DNA of 6,924 nt from CADCWN01 sp039810045 (GTDB lineage Bacteria > Chloroflexota > Chloroflexia > Thermomicrobiales > CADCWN01): positions 1 through 6,924 of the forward strand of contig JBDHWF010000175.1 of assembly GCA_039810045.1 (NCBI GenBank), written 5' to 3'. The notes beneath the pieces were generated by a model. That model was given only the letters and a program-made list of their open reading frames with translations. It ran no database searches and had not been told where the DNA came from. This document shows, in pieces, positions 1-5,785 of this stretch. A program made the translations under genes and the position numbers. Every line of letters begins with the position of its first letter. Within the stretch, counting starts at the first letter, position 1.

Positions 1-534
1 CCCCGCCGTTGGCTCATCCAGCAGCAGCAGTGCGGGCCGATTGACCAACGCCTGCGCGATCCCCACGCGCTGCACCAACCCCTGCGACAGGGCCTTCAGC
101 TTCGTCCGGGCGTACTCCGCCAGCCCCGCCTGCTCAATCGCCGTCGCCACCGCCGGACGGATCGTCGCCACGGGCATCTCGCGCAGCAACGCGCAATATT
201 CAATGAAGGCGAAGACGGAGAACTGCGCGTAGTAGCCGAATTGTTGCGGCAAATACCCCAGCCGTTGCCGAATCCACCGCTGCTCTCGCCGATCCGCTGG
301 ATCGCGCCCCAGCAGGCGCAACGTCCCGCCGCTGGGCCGCACCGCTGTCGCCAGCGTCCGTAGCAGCGTCGTTTTCCCCGCGCCATTTGGCCCCAACAGG
401 CCAAAAACACCCCGCCCCAGCGTCAGATCAAGGTCGTGCAACACCTGCTGTCTACCGCGCCGCTGGCAGAGGCCCCGCGCCTCCACGCCCAGGCCCAACC
501 CCTCAGCCGTAGTGTCAGCCTGCACCGTCACCAT
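1..534 (-). CDS. ABC exporter ATP-binding protein, partial (C-terminus off the left edge)
   Basis: This is the nucleotide-binding subunit of an ABC-2/drug-export type transporter, which would hydrolyse ATP in the cytoplasm to drive a membrane permease. From the ATG at 534-532 the reading frame stays open to base 1, giving 178 residues. Visible motifs are Walker A GPNGAGKTT (residues 48-56), a Q-loop in GYLPQQ (93-98), the ABC signature LSQG (149-152, Gln in place of the usual Gly) and Walker B LLLLDEPTAG (169-178), where the window ends. The D-loop, H-loop and C-terminal part are therefore missing only because of the edge. The start overlaps the stop of the upstream sigma/anti-sigma ORF (ATGGTGA, 7 nt), with AAAGGA about 10 nt upstream, so translational coupling is likely. 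A permease gene probably follows to the left (inference). The family call is secure; the substrate is unknown. Confidence 0.93.
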   Translation of the reverse strand, partial: MVTVQADTTAEGLGLGVEARGLCQRRGRQQVLHDLDLTLGRGVFGLLGPNGAGKTTLLRTLATAVRPSGGTLRLLGRDPADRREQRWIRQRLGYLPQQFGYYAQFSVFAFIEYCALLREMPVATIRPAVATAIEQAGLAEYARTKLKALSQGLVQRVGIAQALVNRPALLLLDEPTAG

Positions 535-1301
535 CGCCAGACCGTCCTTTCTCGTTGGCGCTCGCCCGTTGCCCAGACCACCACTGCCGCCGCCACCAGC
601 AACCCCAGCAGATAGGGCAACGTCAACGCCGCACTGTTCACCGCCGTGCCCAGGCTGCCCCCACGGAGCGCGCCGATCACGACGATCAGTTCCCAGACCC
701 CCACGCCCACCAACAGCCCCGCCGGAGCCGAACTGGTCAACGTCGCCACGGCCAACGCCAGGGCCGCGATCATCGTCATCGGCAGCAGCCAGCGCAGCGT
801 CAGCCCGGTCGCCTGCGCGTTCGCCGTTAGCAGCGCACCAAGCAGCCCCAACAGCGCATTGACCGCGAAGATCGCCAGCCCCCGCACCAACAGAATCAAC
901 TGATCACTGATCGCCATCGTCCGACCCAGCGCAAAGGCGGGGTCCACCGCTGGCCCATAGGCGTAGGCCATCCCCGCCGCCATCAGTGCCGGAGCCAGCA
1001 GCGGCACCCAGGGGTCGCCCGTTGACCAGGTGACGACCACCCCGACCGCTAACACAACGACGTTGGCGATCAGCCAGGAAAGCAGCAGCGATGGCGTGAT
1101 CAGCAACGCCCGCGCCAGCCCTGGCGACCCGAACAACCGTCCGAGCAAGCGCTCCACCGGGCCAGGCGGGACGCTCCACACCGTCGCCGCCACGCCCGCC
1201 CAGGCCCGCTCCAGATCGACATCCAGCGCCTGCCCACTCGCCCGCGCCTGACATTCCGCACAGCTCGCGATATGCTCTACCTCATCGGGATGCGCCATCA
1301 T
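528..1301 (-). CDS. Possible separately translated anti-sigma factor (internal start within the fusion ORF)
   Basis: In the same frame as the fused ORF, ATGATG at 1301-1296 is preceded by GGGGAGG (minus strand of 1307-1313), with 5 nt to the first ATG and 8 nt to the second. This is the strongest Shine-Dalgarno match I noticed in the window. Initiation here would give 257 (or 256) residues: MMAHPDEVEHIASCAEC and the six-helix membrane part, which is the normal size and order for a free-standing zinc-finger anti-sigma factor. The cell may therefore make both a fused sigma/anti-sigma protein and a free anti-sigma. Alternatively, the site may be a relic of two overlapping genes. The start is inferred from sequence only. 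Confidence 0.5.
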   Translation of the reverse strand: MMAHPDEVEHIASCAECQARASGQALDVDLERAWAGVAATVWSVPPGPVERLLGRLFGSPGLARALLITPSLLLSWLIANVVVLAVGVVVTWSTGDPWVPLLAPALMAAGMAYAYGPAVDPAFALGRTMAISDQLILLVRGLAIFAVNALLGLLGALLTANAQATGLTLRWLLPMTMIAALALAVATLTSSAPAGLLVGVGVWELIVVIGALRGGSLGTAVNSAALTLPYLLGLLVAAAVVVWATGERQRERTVWRW

Positions 1302-1829
1302 CTTGTCCTCCCCGCAACGCCCCCGCAACGCCCGCCGTAAGGCGTAGACCCGGCTCTTCACCGTTCCTTCGGGAATCCCCAGCCGCGCCGCCACATCAGC
1401 CACCGACCGCTCCTCGACAAAGACCAACTGCGCCAGTTCGCGCTGCGCCCCTTCGGGCGGCAACGTGGCGAACGCCGCCGCCAGATCGACCCGCTGCGCC
1501 GCCGCCAGCGCCGGATCTTCTGGCACCGACGCGGGCGGCGTCGCCCGCCCGCCTGCCTCCTGCCGCCGATACCAACGCGCCGCCTGCCGTTGGGCGATTC
1601 CCCACAACCAGGCCCCGACCGCTCCGCGCCCCTGATACCGCCCAGCACTCTGCCAGACGGCAATGAACGTTTCCTGCACAATATCTTCGACAGCGTGCGG
1701 GGGCAGCGTCCGCCGCAACCGCGCCGCCAACCAGGGCGCGTGACGGATAAACAGTTCCCGCAGGGCCGCGTCATCGCCAGCAGCCACGGCAGCGAGCAGT
1801 GCTGCATCATGTGCAGTGCGGTTGGTCAT
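528..1829 (-). CDS. ECF sigma factor fused in frame to a zinc-finger membrane anti-sigma domain
   Basis: The 433-residue ORF joins two normally separate proteins. Residues about 20-92 are sigma70 region 2 (VEDIVQETFIAVWQ at 47-60, then WLWGIAQRQAARW). Residues about 118-169 are region 4 with a helix-turn-helix (SVADVAARLGIPEGTVKSRV). Residues 177-433 are anti-sigma-like: HIASCAEC (186-193) is the HX3CX2C zinc-binding motif of the ZAS/zf-HC2 family. About six hydrophobic helices follow, near 241-267, 274-293, 308-334, 346-364, 367-387 and 398-420. Such an anti-sigma would hold the sigma factor at the membrane until a signal releases it. The start at 1829 has AAGG seven bases upstream. The ORF ends inside the start of the downstream ABC ATPase, suggesting the sigma unit controls that exporter. 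The junction contains an 11-bp tandem duplication and an internal ribosome binding site, so separate translation of the anti-sigma is likely. An assembly error is the main alternative explanation for the fusion. Confidence 0.85.
   Translation of the reverse strand: MTNRTAHDAALLAAVAAGDDAALRELFIRHAPWLAARLRRTLPPHAVEDIVQETFIAVWQSAGRYQGRGAVGAWLWGIAQRQAARWYRRQEAGGRATPPASVPEDPALAAAQRVDLAAAFATLPPEGAQRELAQLVFVEERSVADVAARLGIPEGTVKSRVYALRRALRGRCGEDKMMAHPDEVEHIASCAECQARASGQALDVDLERAWAGVAATVWSVPPGPVERLLGRLFGSPGLARALLITPSLLLSWLIANVVVLAVGVVVTWSTGDPWVPLLAPALMAAGMAYAYGPAVDPAFALGRTMAISDQLILLVRGLAIFAVNALLGLLGALLTANAQATGLTLRWLLPMTMIAALALAVATLTSSAPAGLLVGVGVWELIVVIGALRGGSLGTAVNSAALTLPYLLGLLVAAAVVVWATGERQRERTVWRW
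1307..1313 (-). promoter_or_regulatory. Strong internal Shine-Dalgarno sequence for the anti-sigma part
   Basis: The minus strand reads GGGGAGG, then ACAAG, then ATGATGGCG. It is complementary to the 3' end of 16S rRNA and ideally spaced for the second ATG. It partly overlaps the 11-bp tandem repeat and lies inside an open frame, where such a sequence is not needed for the fused protein. Confidence 0.6.
1310..1331. repeat. Perfect 11-bp tandem duplication at the sigma/anti-sigma junction
   Basis: CCCCGCAACGC occurs twice head to tail (1310-1320 and 1321-1331). On the coding strand this is GCGTTGCGGGG twice, read as A-L-R-G and then R-C-G-E in different frames. Because 11 is not a multiple of three, the extra copy shifts the frame. 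With one copy removed, the sigma frame would end ...ALRGGQDDGASR at a TGA at 1284-1282, and the anti-sigma would begin at 1301 with a 20-nt overlap. Confidence 0.95.
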
Positions 1830-1850
1830 CTCCCTGCCTTTCAGCGCATC

Positions 1851-1870
1851 ATCAGGGTCCTGTCCCTGAT
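1851..1870. promoter_or_regulatory. Inverted repeat 1 in the divergent control region (7-6-7)
   Basis: ATCAGGGtcctgtCCCTGAT has perfect 7-bp arms around a 6-nt spacer. It lies between the sigma start (1829) and a TAGTAT-like -10 candidate for the sigma gene (minus strand of 1869-1874). It could be an operator or a hairpin in the sigma leader; function is inferred from position only. Confidence 0.45.
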
Positions 1871-1882
1871 ACTACACTGTTC

Positions 1883-1900
1883 CCGATCAACCACGATCGG
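1883..1900. promoter_or_regulatory. Inverted repeat 2 in the divergent control region (6-6-6)
   Basis: CCGATCaaccacGATCGG has perfect 6-bp arms around a 6-nt spacer. Its centre is 31 bp, about three helical turns, from the centre of the first inverted repeat. It touches the -35 region of the rightward promoter candidate, as a repressor or activator site would. The arm sequence differs from the first repeat, so a shared binding protein is not assured. Confidence 0.4.
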
Positions 1901-1927
1901 TTCATTTTCGTCAAAACCCGTTACAAT
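1899..1927 (+). promoter_or_regulatory. Candidate promoter for the rightward ABC exporter genes
   Basis: TACAAT at 1922-1927 matches five of six bases of the sigma70 -10 consensus. The -35 region is weak: GGTTCA at 1899-1904 with a 17-bp gap is the best I can place. Transcription would begin near 1934, leaving a leader of about 100 nt before the ATPase start at 2035. Inverted repeat 2 overlaps the left end. Confidence 0.4.
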
Positions 1928-2034
1928 CGTTGCTGGCACCGCCGCGCTGGGTGGCACCAGGTGGCGGTCAATGCCGTAGATCACACTATGCAGGAGCGCA
2001 CATCGCGCTGCTCTGTGCGGAATTTGGGGGAACG

Positions 2035-2835
2035 ATGACAGAAACAGCAAGCGTACCGACAACCACAACACCAACGGCGGGGCCACCCGCGATTCTGGCG
2101 CGCGGGCTGCGCAAGACTTATGGCGAACACATCGCGGTAGCGGGCGTCGATCTGACGATTGGGCGGGGCGAGATCGTCGCCTTCCTGGGGCCGAACGGGG
2201 CCGGCAAGACAACGACGATCAAGATGATCACCGGGCTACTGCTGCCGACCGCTGGCACTGCCGAGATCCTCGGCCACGATATTCAGCACGACAGTATCGC
2301 TGCCAAGTCGTTATTCGGCTATGTGCCAGACACGCCAAATCTCCCCGGCAAGCTGAAGGGGTGGGAATATCTGCGCTTCATGGCGCGGCTCTATCGGATT
2401 CCGCCCACCGAAGCCGAACCACGCGCCGCCGAACTGCTGCGCCTGTTCGACCTGACCACCGCCGCCAGCGACCTGATCGAAGGGTATAGCCACGGGATGA
2501 GCCAGAAGATGGCCCTGGCGGGGGCACTGGTTCACGAGCCGCAAGTCCTCTTTCTCGATGAGCCAACGGTCGGCCTCGACCCGCGCTCGGCCCGCCTGAT
2601 CAAAGACCTGCTAGGGCAGTTGCGCCAGCGCGGGGTGACGGTCTTCCTCTCGACGCACATTCTGGAGATCGCCGAACGGATGGCGGATCAGATGGTGATC
2701 ATCAATAAAGGGGCGATTGTGGCGACTGGCACGCTGGCGGAGTTGCGGCACGGCGGCGAAAGCTCGCTGGAAGATATTTTCCTCAGCCTGACTGGTGGCG
2801 CAGAGTACGCCGAGATCGCGCAGGTGTTGGCCTGA
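2035..2835 (+). CDS. ABC exporter ATP-binding protein
   Basis: This is a complete 266-residue ATPase subunit of an ABC-2 type exporter. Motifs in order are Walker A GPNGAGKTT (52-60), a Q-loop region with Asp in place of Gln (GYVPDTPNL, 95-103), signature YSHGMSQK (151-158), Walker B VLFLDEP (171-177), D-loop GLDPRS (180-185) and the switch His208 in LSTHILE. The GYVPDxPNL form and the short C-terminal tail are typical of ATPases paired with large multi-helix permeases. I chose the ATG at 2035 because GGGGGAA lies about five bases upstream; the frame is open back to a TTG at 1930, but that extension (GGGQCRRSHYAG...) resembles no domain. The permease gene follows after 49 nt and probably shares the transcript. 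The transported substrate cannot be read from the sequence; lipid, peptide or drug export are all possible. Confidence 0.95.
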   Translation: MTETASVPTTTTPTAGPPAILARGLRKTYGEHIAVAGVDLTIGRGEIVAFLGPNGAGKTTTIKMITGLLLPTAGTAEILGHDIQHDSIAAKSLFGYVPDTPNLPGKLKGWEYLRFMARLYRIPPTEAEPRAAELLRLFDLTTAASDLIEGYSHGMSQKMALAGALVHEPQVLFLDEPTVGLDPRSARLIKDLLGQLRQRGVTVFLSTHILEIAERMADQMVIINKGAIVATGTLAELRHGGESSLEDIFLSLTGGAEYAEIAQVLA

Positions 2836-2884
2836 TGGACGGCGATACCGCTGGTATTGGCGCAACCGCAGAAAGAAGTTCGTA

Positions 2885-4600
2885 ATGCGACAGTTCTTCA
2901 GTGACCTCTGGCTCCTGATCGGCCTGCGCTGGACCCTCACCTACAACGGTTTTCGCTCGCGCAAGGGCTGGCAACAGGCCCTGCAACTCGTTGGCGTCGT
3001 CATGATTGCCGGGTGGGTCATCTTTGGGGCCGGGGCGCTGGGCTACGGCCTGGGTTGGCTAGCCAACCATTACCGCGATCTGGGCCTGGAAGCGTTGTTC
3101 CCCGGCCTGATCCTCACGGCGGTCGCCGTGGTGATCCTGTTCAGCAGTTTCGCGGTCGCGCTGGGCGCACTCTTTCTCACCAACGACCTCGAAACGCTGA
3201 TGACCGCGCCAGTCAGCAGCCGCGCAGTCTTCACGGCGAAGATTCTCGATGGCCTGACGACCTATTACGGGATTGTGCTGATCTCCGCCGTCCCCGCGCT
3301 GATCACCTATGGGCTGGGCCTACACTACGGCCCGCTCTACTACCTGCTGGCCCTCGTCACCGTCCTGGGTACGCCGCTCCTGCCAGCGGGGTTCGGCGCA
3401 TTGCTGACGATGCTGGTCGCCCGCTTCGCCCCGGCGCGGCGGGTGCGGGAGGTGCTGGGCTTCGTTGGTGCGATGATCGGGGTCGGCTTCAGTATCCTGG
3501 GGCAAAGTTCGCGCCTCTGGATGCGCGGTTTCTTCGAGCCAGACAGCGACCCCCAGCAGATCCTGGAGGGCGTGCAGCGGCTCTCCGTGATTCCCCTCCC
3601 CTCACTAATCGCGGGGCGCGGGCTGGCTGATGCGGGTACGGGGCATTGGGTCGCCGCCTTTGGTAACGTGGCCGGATTCCTGCTGCTCACGTTCGGCTGC
3701 TTTGTCGGCAGTGTGCTGCTGGCTGAACGGCTCTACGCCACGGGCTGGGCGCGAATGCAAAGCGCCGGGTCGGCCAGCCGGAGCAAGGCCCAGGTGGCGC
3801 GGGACGCCGCCAATGCGGGGCTGCTGGGCCGCGCCCCGGCCTGGCTGGCGATTGCGCTGAAAGATTGGCGGATTATCCCGCGTGACCTCCGCAACTTCGC
3901 CCAACTGCTGACGCCACTCTTTATCCTGCCCGTCGTCTATTTCAACCTGCTCGCCACCCGCAATGCCCAAGGCTCTAACCAGAGCCTCGACCAGATCTTG
4001 CGCGGCGATCAGGCCGGGTCATTCTCCTCCACCGGGATTATGATCGCCATGGGGATTCTCCTTGCCACGGCCCTGATCTTCCGCCGCATCGCGTCGAACT
4101 CGATCAGTATGGAAGGGCAAACGTGGTGGATCCTGAAGATCGCGCCGATCAGCCCAGGGGAACTGATGCGCGGCAAACTCGCCGCCGCCCAGGTGCCATT
4201 CATCATCCTCAGCACTATCCTGCTGCTGATCGCGGCGATCTGGCAGCGGTTCAGCGTTCTCGGCACCCTCTATGGCTGGCTGGGGATTCAACTGCTCGGC
4301 ATGGTGATCCTGGCGACGGCAGTTGGCGCGTCTGCGCCGTGGGCCAAGCTCGATTGGGACGATCCGAAGAAGATGACTTCTGGCTGGGGCAGCCTGATTT
4401 CAATGGCGGCGGGGCTAGCCAGCGCGGGGCTGGCGGGGCTGTTGCTCCTGCTGCCCGTGCTGGCCCAGAACTTCCTGCCGAACTTCACTGCGGCGGCCTG
4501 GGCGCTCGGCCCACTGCTGGCCGTCGGGGTGATCGGCGTCACCGTCTGGCTCTCGCTCTCGCTGGGGTCGCAGTTCCTGCGGCGGGTGGGGGAAAGCTAG
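2885..4600 (+). CDS. Large ABC exporter permease with two related halves
   Basis: This 571-residue integral membrane protein should be the permease partner of the ATPase encoded just upstream. About twelve hydrophobic helices are visible, near residues 33-57, 72-98, 125-145, 150-175, 188-206, 260-280, 340-357, 382-400, 433-453, 460-482, 503-527 and 540-562. A motif recurs in both halves: LMTAPVSSRAVFTAKI (105-120) and LKIAPISPGELMRGKL (417-432), fitting LxxAP[VI]SxxxVxxxK, with Leu in place of the Val in the second half. This suggests an internally duplicated permease, so the working transporter may need fewer permease subunits than two-gene systems. The ATG at 2885 follows AAAGAAG by about six bases; the frame extends upstream to 2795, but only through the end of the ATPase gene and a basic stretch. 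The 49-nt gap holds a small ATACC-gct-GGTAT hairpin (2845-2857). The substrate is unknown. Confidence 0.88.
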   Translation: MRQFFSDLWLLIGLRWTLTYNGFRSRKGWQQALQLVGVVMIAGWVIFGAGALGYGLGWLANHYRDLGLEALFPGLILTAVAVVILFSSFAVALGALFLTNDLETLMTAPVSSRAVFTAKILDGLTTYYGIVLISAVPALITYGLGLHYGPLYYLLALVTVLGTPLLPAGFGALLTMLVARFAPARRVREVLGFVGAMIGVGFSILGQSSRLWMRGFFEPDSDPQQILEGVQRLSVIPLPSLIAGRGLADAGTGHWVAAFGNVAGFLLLTFGCFVGSVLLAERLYATGWARMQSAGSASRSKAQVARDAANAGLLGRAPAWLAIALKDWRIIPRDLRNFAQLLTPLFILPVVYFNLLATRNAQGSNQSLDQILRGDQAGSFSSTGIMIAMGILLATALIFRRIASNSISMEGQTWWILKIAPISPGELMRGKLAAAQVPFIILSTILLLIAAIWQRFSVLGTLYGWLGIQLLGMVILATAVGASAPWAKLDWDDPKKMTSGWGSLISMAAGLASAGLAGLLLLLPVLAQNFLPNFTAAAWALGPLLAVGVIGVTVWLSLSLGSQFLRRVGES

Positions 4601-4602
4601 CA

Positions 4603-4632
4603 GGCTGCCGTAGACTGACGACTACGGCAGCC
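4603..4632. terminator. Hairpin between convergent permease and parB genes (likely bidirectional terminator)
   Basis: GGCTGCCGTAG (4603-4613), an 8-nt loop, and CTACGGCAGCC (4622-4632) form a perfect 11-bp stem directly after the permease stop. The right arm contains the last codons and TAG stop of parB on the minus strand. No U-run follows on either side, so this is not a classical intrinsic terminator; it may act in 3'-end protection or with Rho. Confidence 0.6.
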
Positions 4633-5785
4633 GCTCCAGGAACGCCTCTAGCTCCGCCCGCAGTTCGCGTTGCTGCGGCAAGGGGCTGGCGTTGGCGGTT
4701 TCCAGGTGCGTCCGCAGGCTCCGCAACAGCAGCAAGATCAGGATTACCTGTTCACTGAGGGTCGCCTCGCTGTTGGTCTCCTGCTCATTACCAAAGTTTG
4801 GTACGGCGGCAGTGGTCGCGGGCGGATTGAAGAAGCGGGCGGCAGCGCCTAACACACGGGTGGCGGTGTGGGCGTCGAGTTTGCCCGCGTCGCGGGCCTC
4901 AATCGCCGCCAGATGGAACGCTTCTTCCTTATTCAGATCGGGGTTTTCCTCGCGCAGGGCGATTGACCGCCGCGCAATGTCCGCCAACAGCGCGGGGTCT
5001 GGCACCCCGCTGGGGACGCTGGGACGCGGGCGGCGGCGCGGCTTCGAGGCGTAGACCTCACGCGGGCGGATGATTTCGCCCGCCCTGGCCCGCGCCAGCC
5101 ACTCCTGGCGGGTATCGGCGGCGGGAATTGAGGCGATCGCCGCGCCCGCCGATTTCGTCAACAGCCCCGCTTCGACAGCATCTTCCACATCTTCGTGCCG
5201 CAACAGGCGCAATCGCTCGTCGATGTAGCCCTGCGAGCGTTGGACGCGCCCCGCCAGGCCCACCGTCGTCAACCCCTCGATACGGGCGATCTCCTTCAGA
5301 GCGCGGGCTTCCTCCACCCCGTTCAGATCTTCGCGCTGCAAGTTCTCAATCAGTTGTAATACGCGCCGCTCGGCCTCTGCGCTGTCGTTGATCACGACTG
5401 GCACGCGCTCCAGGCGGGCGCGCAGGGTATCATCCGGGGCGGCCTCTAACGCCAGCTTGATCGCAGCGTAGCGGCGACCGCCCGCCACGATGATGTAGCG
5501 CATATCGCCCGCGGGGTCGAGGCCCGCCTGTCGCACCACAATTGGTTGTAATAAGCCGTGGGCGACAATCGAGGCCGACAGTTCCGCCAGTCGGTCGGGA
5601 TTCATAAACTTGCGGGGCTGGTCGGGGTCGGGGCTGAGTTGACTGAATGCCACTTCGCGCGCGCCAGCAAAAACGCGGTCGGTGCCAAGCTGCACGACCG
5701 TCGGGGGCGTGGCGGGCTGCGGATTCGTCAGGCGGGGGCCATTCGCGTTTGCGGTGATGCGGGGGCCACTGGTTCGCTTACTCAT
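4622..5785 (-). CDS. parB: ParB-family partition protein (diverged CTPase motif)
   Basis: This is a centromere-binding partner of the ParA encoded just upstream (387 residues from the ATG at 5785). A disordered N-terminus of about 30 residues is followed by the ParB N-terminal domain (LSPDPDQPRKF at about 50-60, LAELSASIVAHGLLQPIVVR at about 66-85). The nucleotide-binding segment reads GGRRYAA (about 103-109) where GERRxRA is usual, then ENLQREDLNGVEEARAL (about 147-163) matches the second phosphate motif well. A helix-turn-helix follows (TTVGLAGRVQRSQGYIDERLRLL, about 173-195). A basic linker (PRRRPRP) leads to a leucine-rich C-terminal helix (about 346-387), probably the dimerisation region. 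I prefer 5785 over the ATG at 5791 because GAGG lies six bases before 5785 but touches 5791. The gene overlaps parA by 8 nt. A palindrome matching one upstream of parA lies inside the gene, encoding VPNFGN. Confidence 0.9.
   Translation of the reverse strand: MSKRTSGPRITANANGPRLTNPQPATPPTVVQLGTDRVFAGAREVAFSQLSPDPDQPRKFMNPDRLAELSASIVAHGLLQPIVVRQAGLDPAGDMRYIIVAGGRRYAAIKLALEAAPDDTLRARLERVPVVINDSAEAERRVLQLIENLQREDLNGVEEARALKEIARIEGLTTVGLAGRVQRSQGYIDERLRLLRHEDVEDAVEAGLLTKSAGAAIASIPAADTRQEWLARARAGEIIRPREVYASKPRRRPRPSVPSGVPDPALLADIARRSIALREENPDLNKEEAFHLAAIEARDAGKLDAHTATRVLGAAARFFNPPATTAAVPNFGNEQETNSEATLSEQVILILLLLRSLRTHLETANASPLPQQRELRAELEAFLERLP
4788..4804. promoter_or_regulatory. Candidate ParB-binding palindrome inside parB
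   Basis: TTACCAAAGTTTGGTAC has a perfect 15-bp palindromic core (4789-4803) around one central base. On the minus strand the 16 bases TACCAAACTTTGGTAA are identical to the site upstream of parA. It falls in a variable linker near the 3' end of parB, where protein constraint should be low. Its role as a partition or regulatory site is inferred. Confidence 0.6.

Noticed and set aside
386..405. Inverted repeat TTTGGCC-6-GGCCAAA, with the same 7-6-7 design as the control-region repeat
   Set aside because: It lies in the Walker A coding region of the left ABC ATPase, where the conserved residues (FGLLGPNGAGK) dictate the bases; chance is the simpler explanation.
512..1254. Several open frames opposite or out of phase with the sigma/anti-sigma ORF
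   Set aside because: They are Pro/Arg/Ser-rich antisense or off-frame readings of GC-rich coding DNA without recognisable domains.
1930..2034. Upstream TTG start extending the second ABC ATPase by 35 residues
   Set aside because: The extension has no domain likeness, overlaps the control region, and the ATG at 2035 has a clear ribosome binding site.
2795..2884. Extended start of the permease overlapping the ATPase gene
   Set aside because: The extra 30 residues come from the ATPase end in another frame and a basic stretch; the first membrane domain begins naturally after the ATG at 2885.
3658..3668. CTTTGGTAACG, matching half of the parS-like palindrome
   Set aside because: Only one arm is present, it lies inside the permease gene, and the matching left arm is missing.
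4123..4758. 211-residue plus-strand open frame
   Set aside because: It is a shadow of the permease frame that runs into the parB 3' end; composition is Arg/Ala/Gly-rich without any motif.
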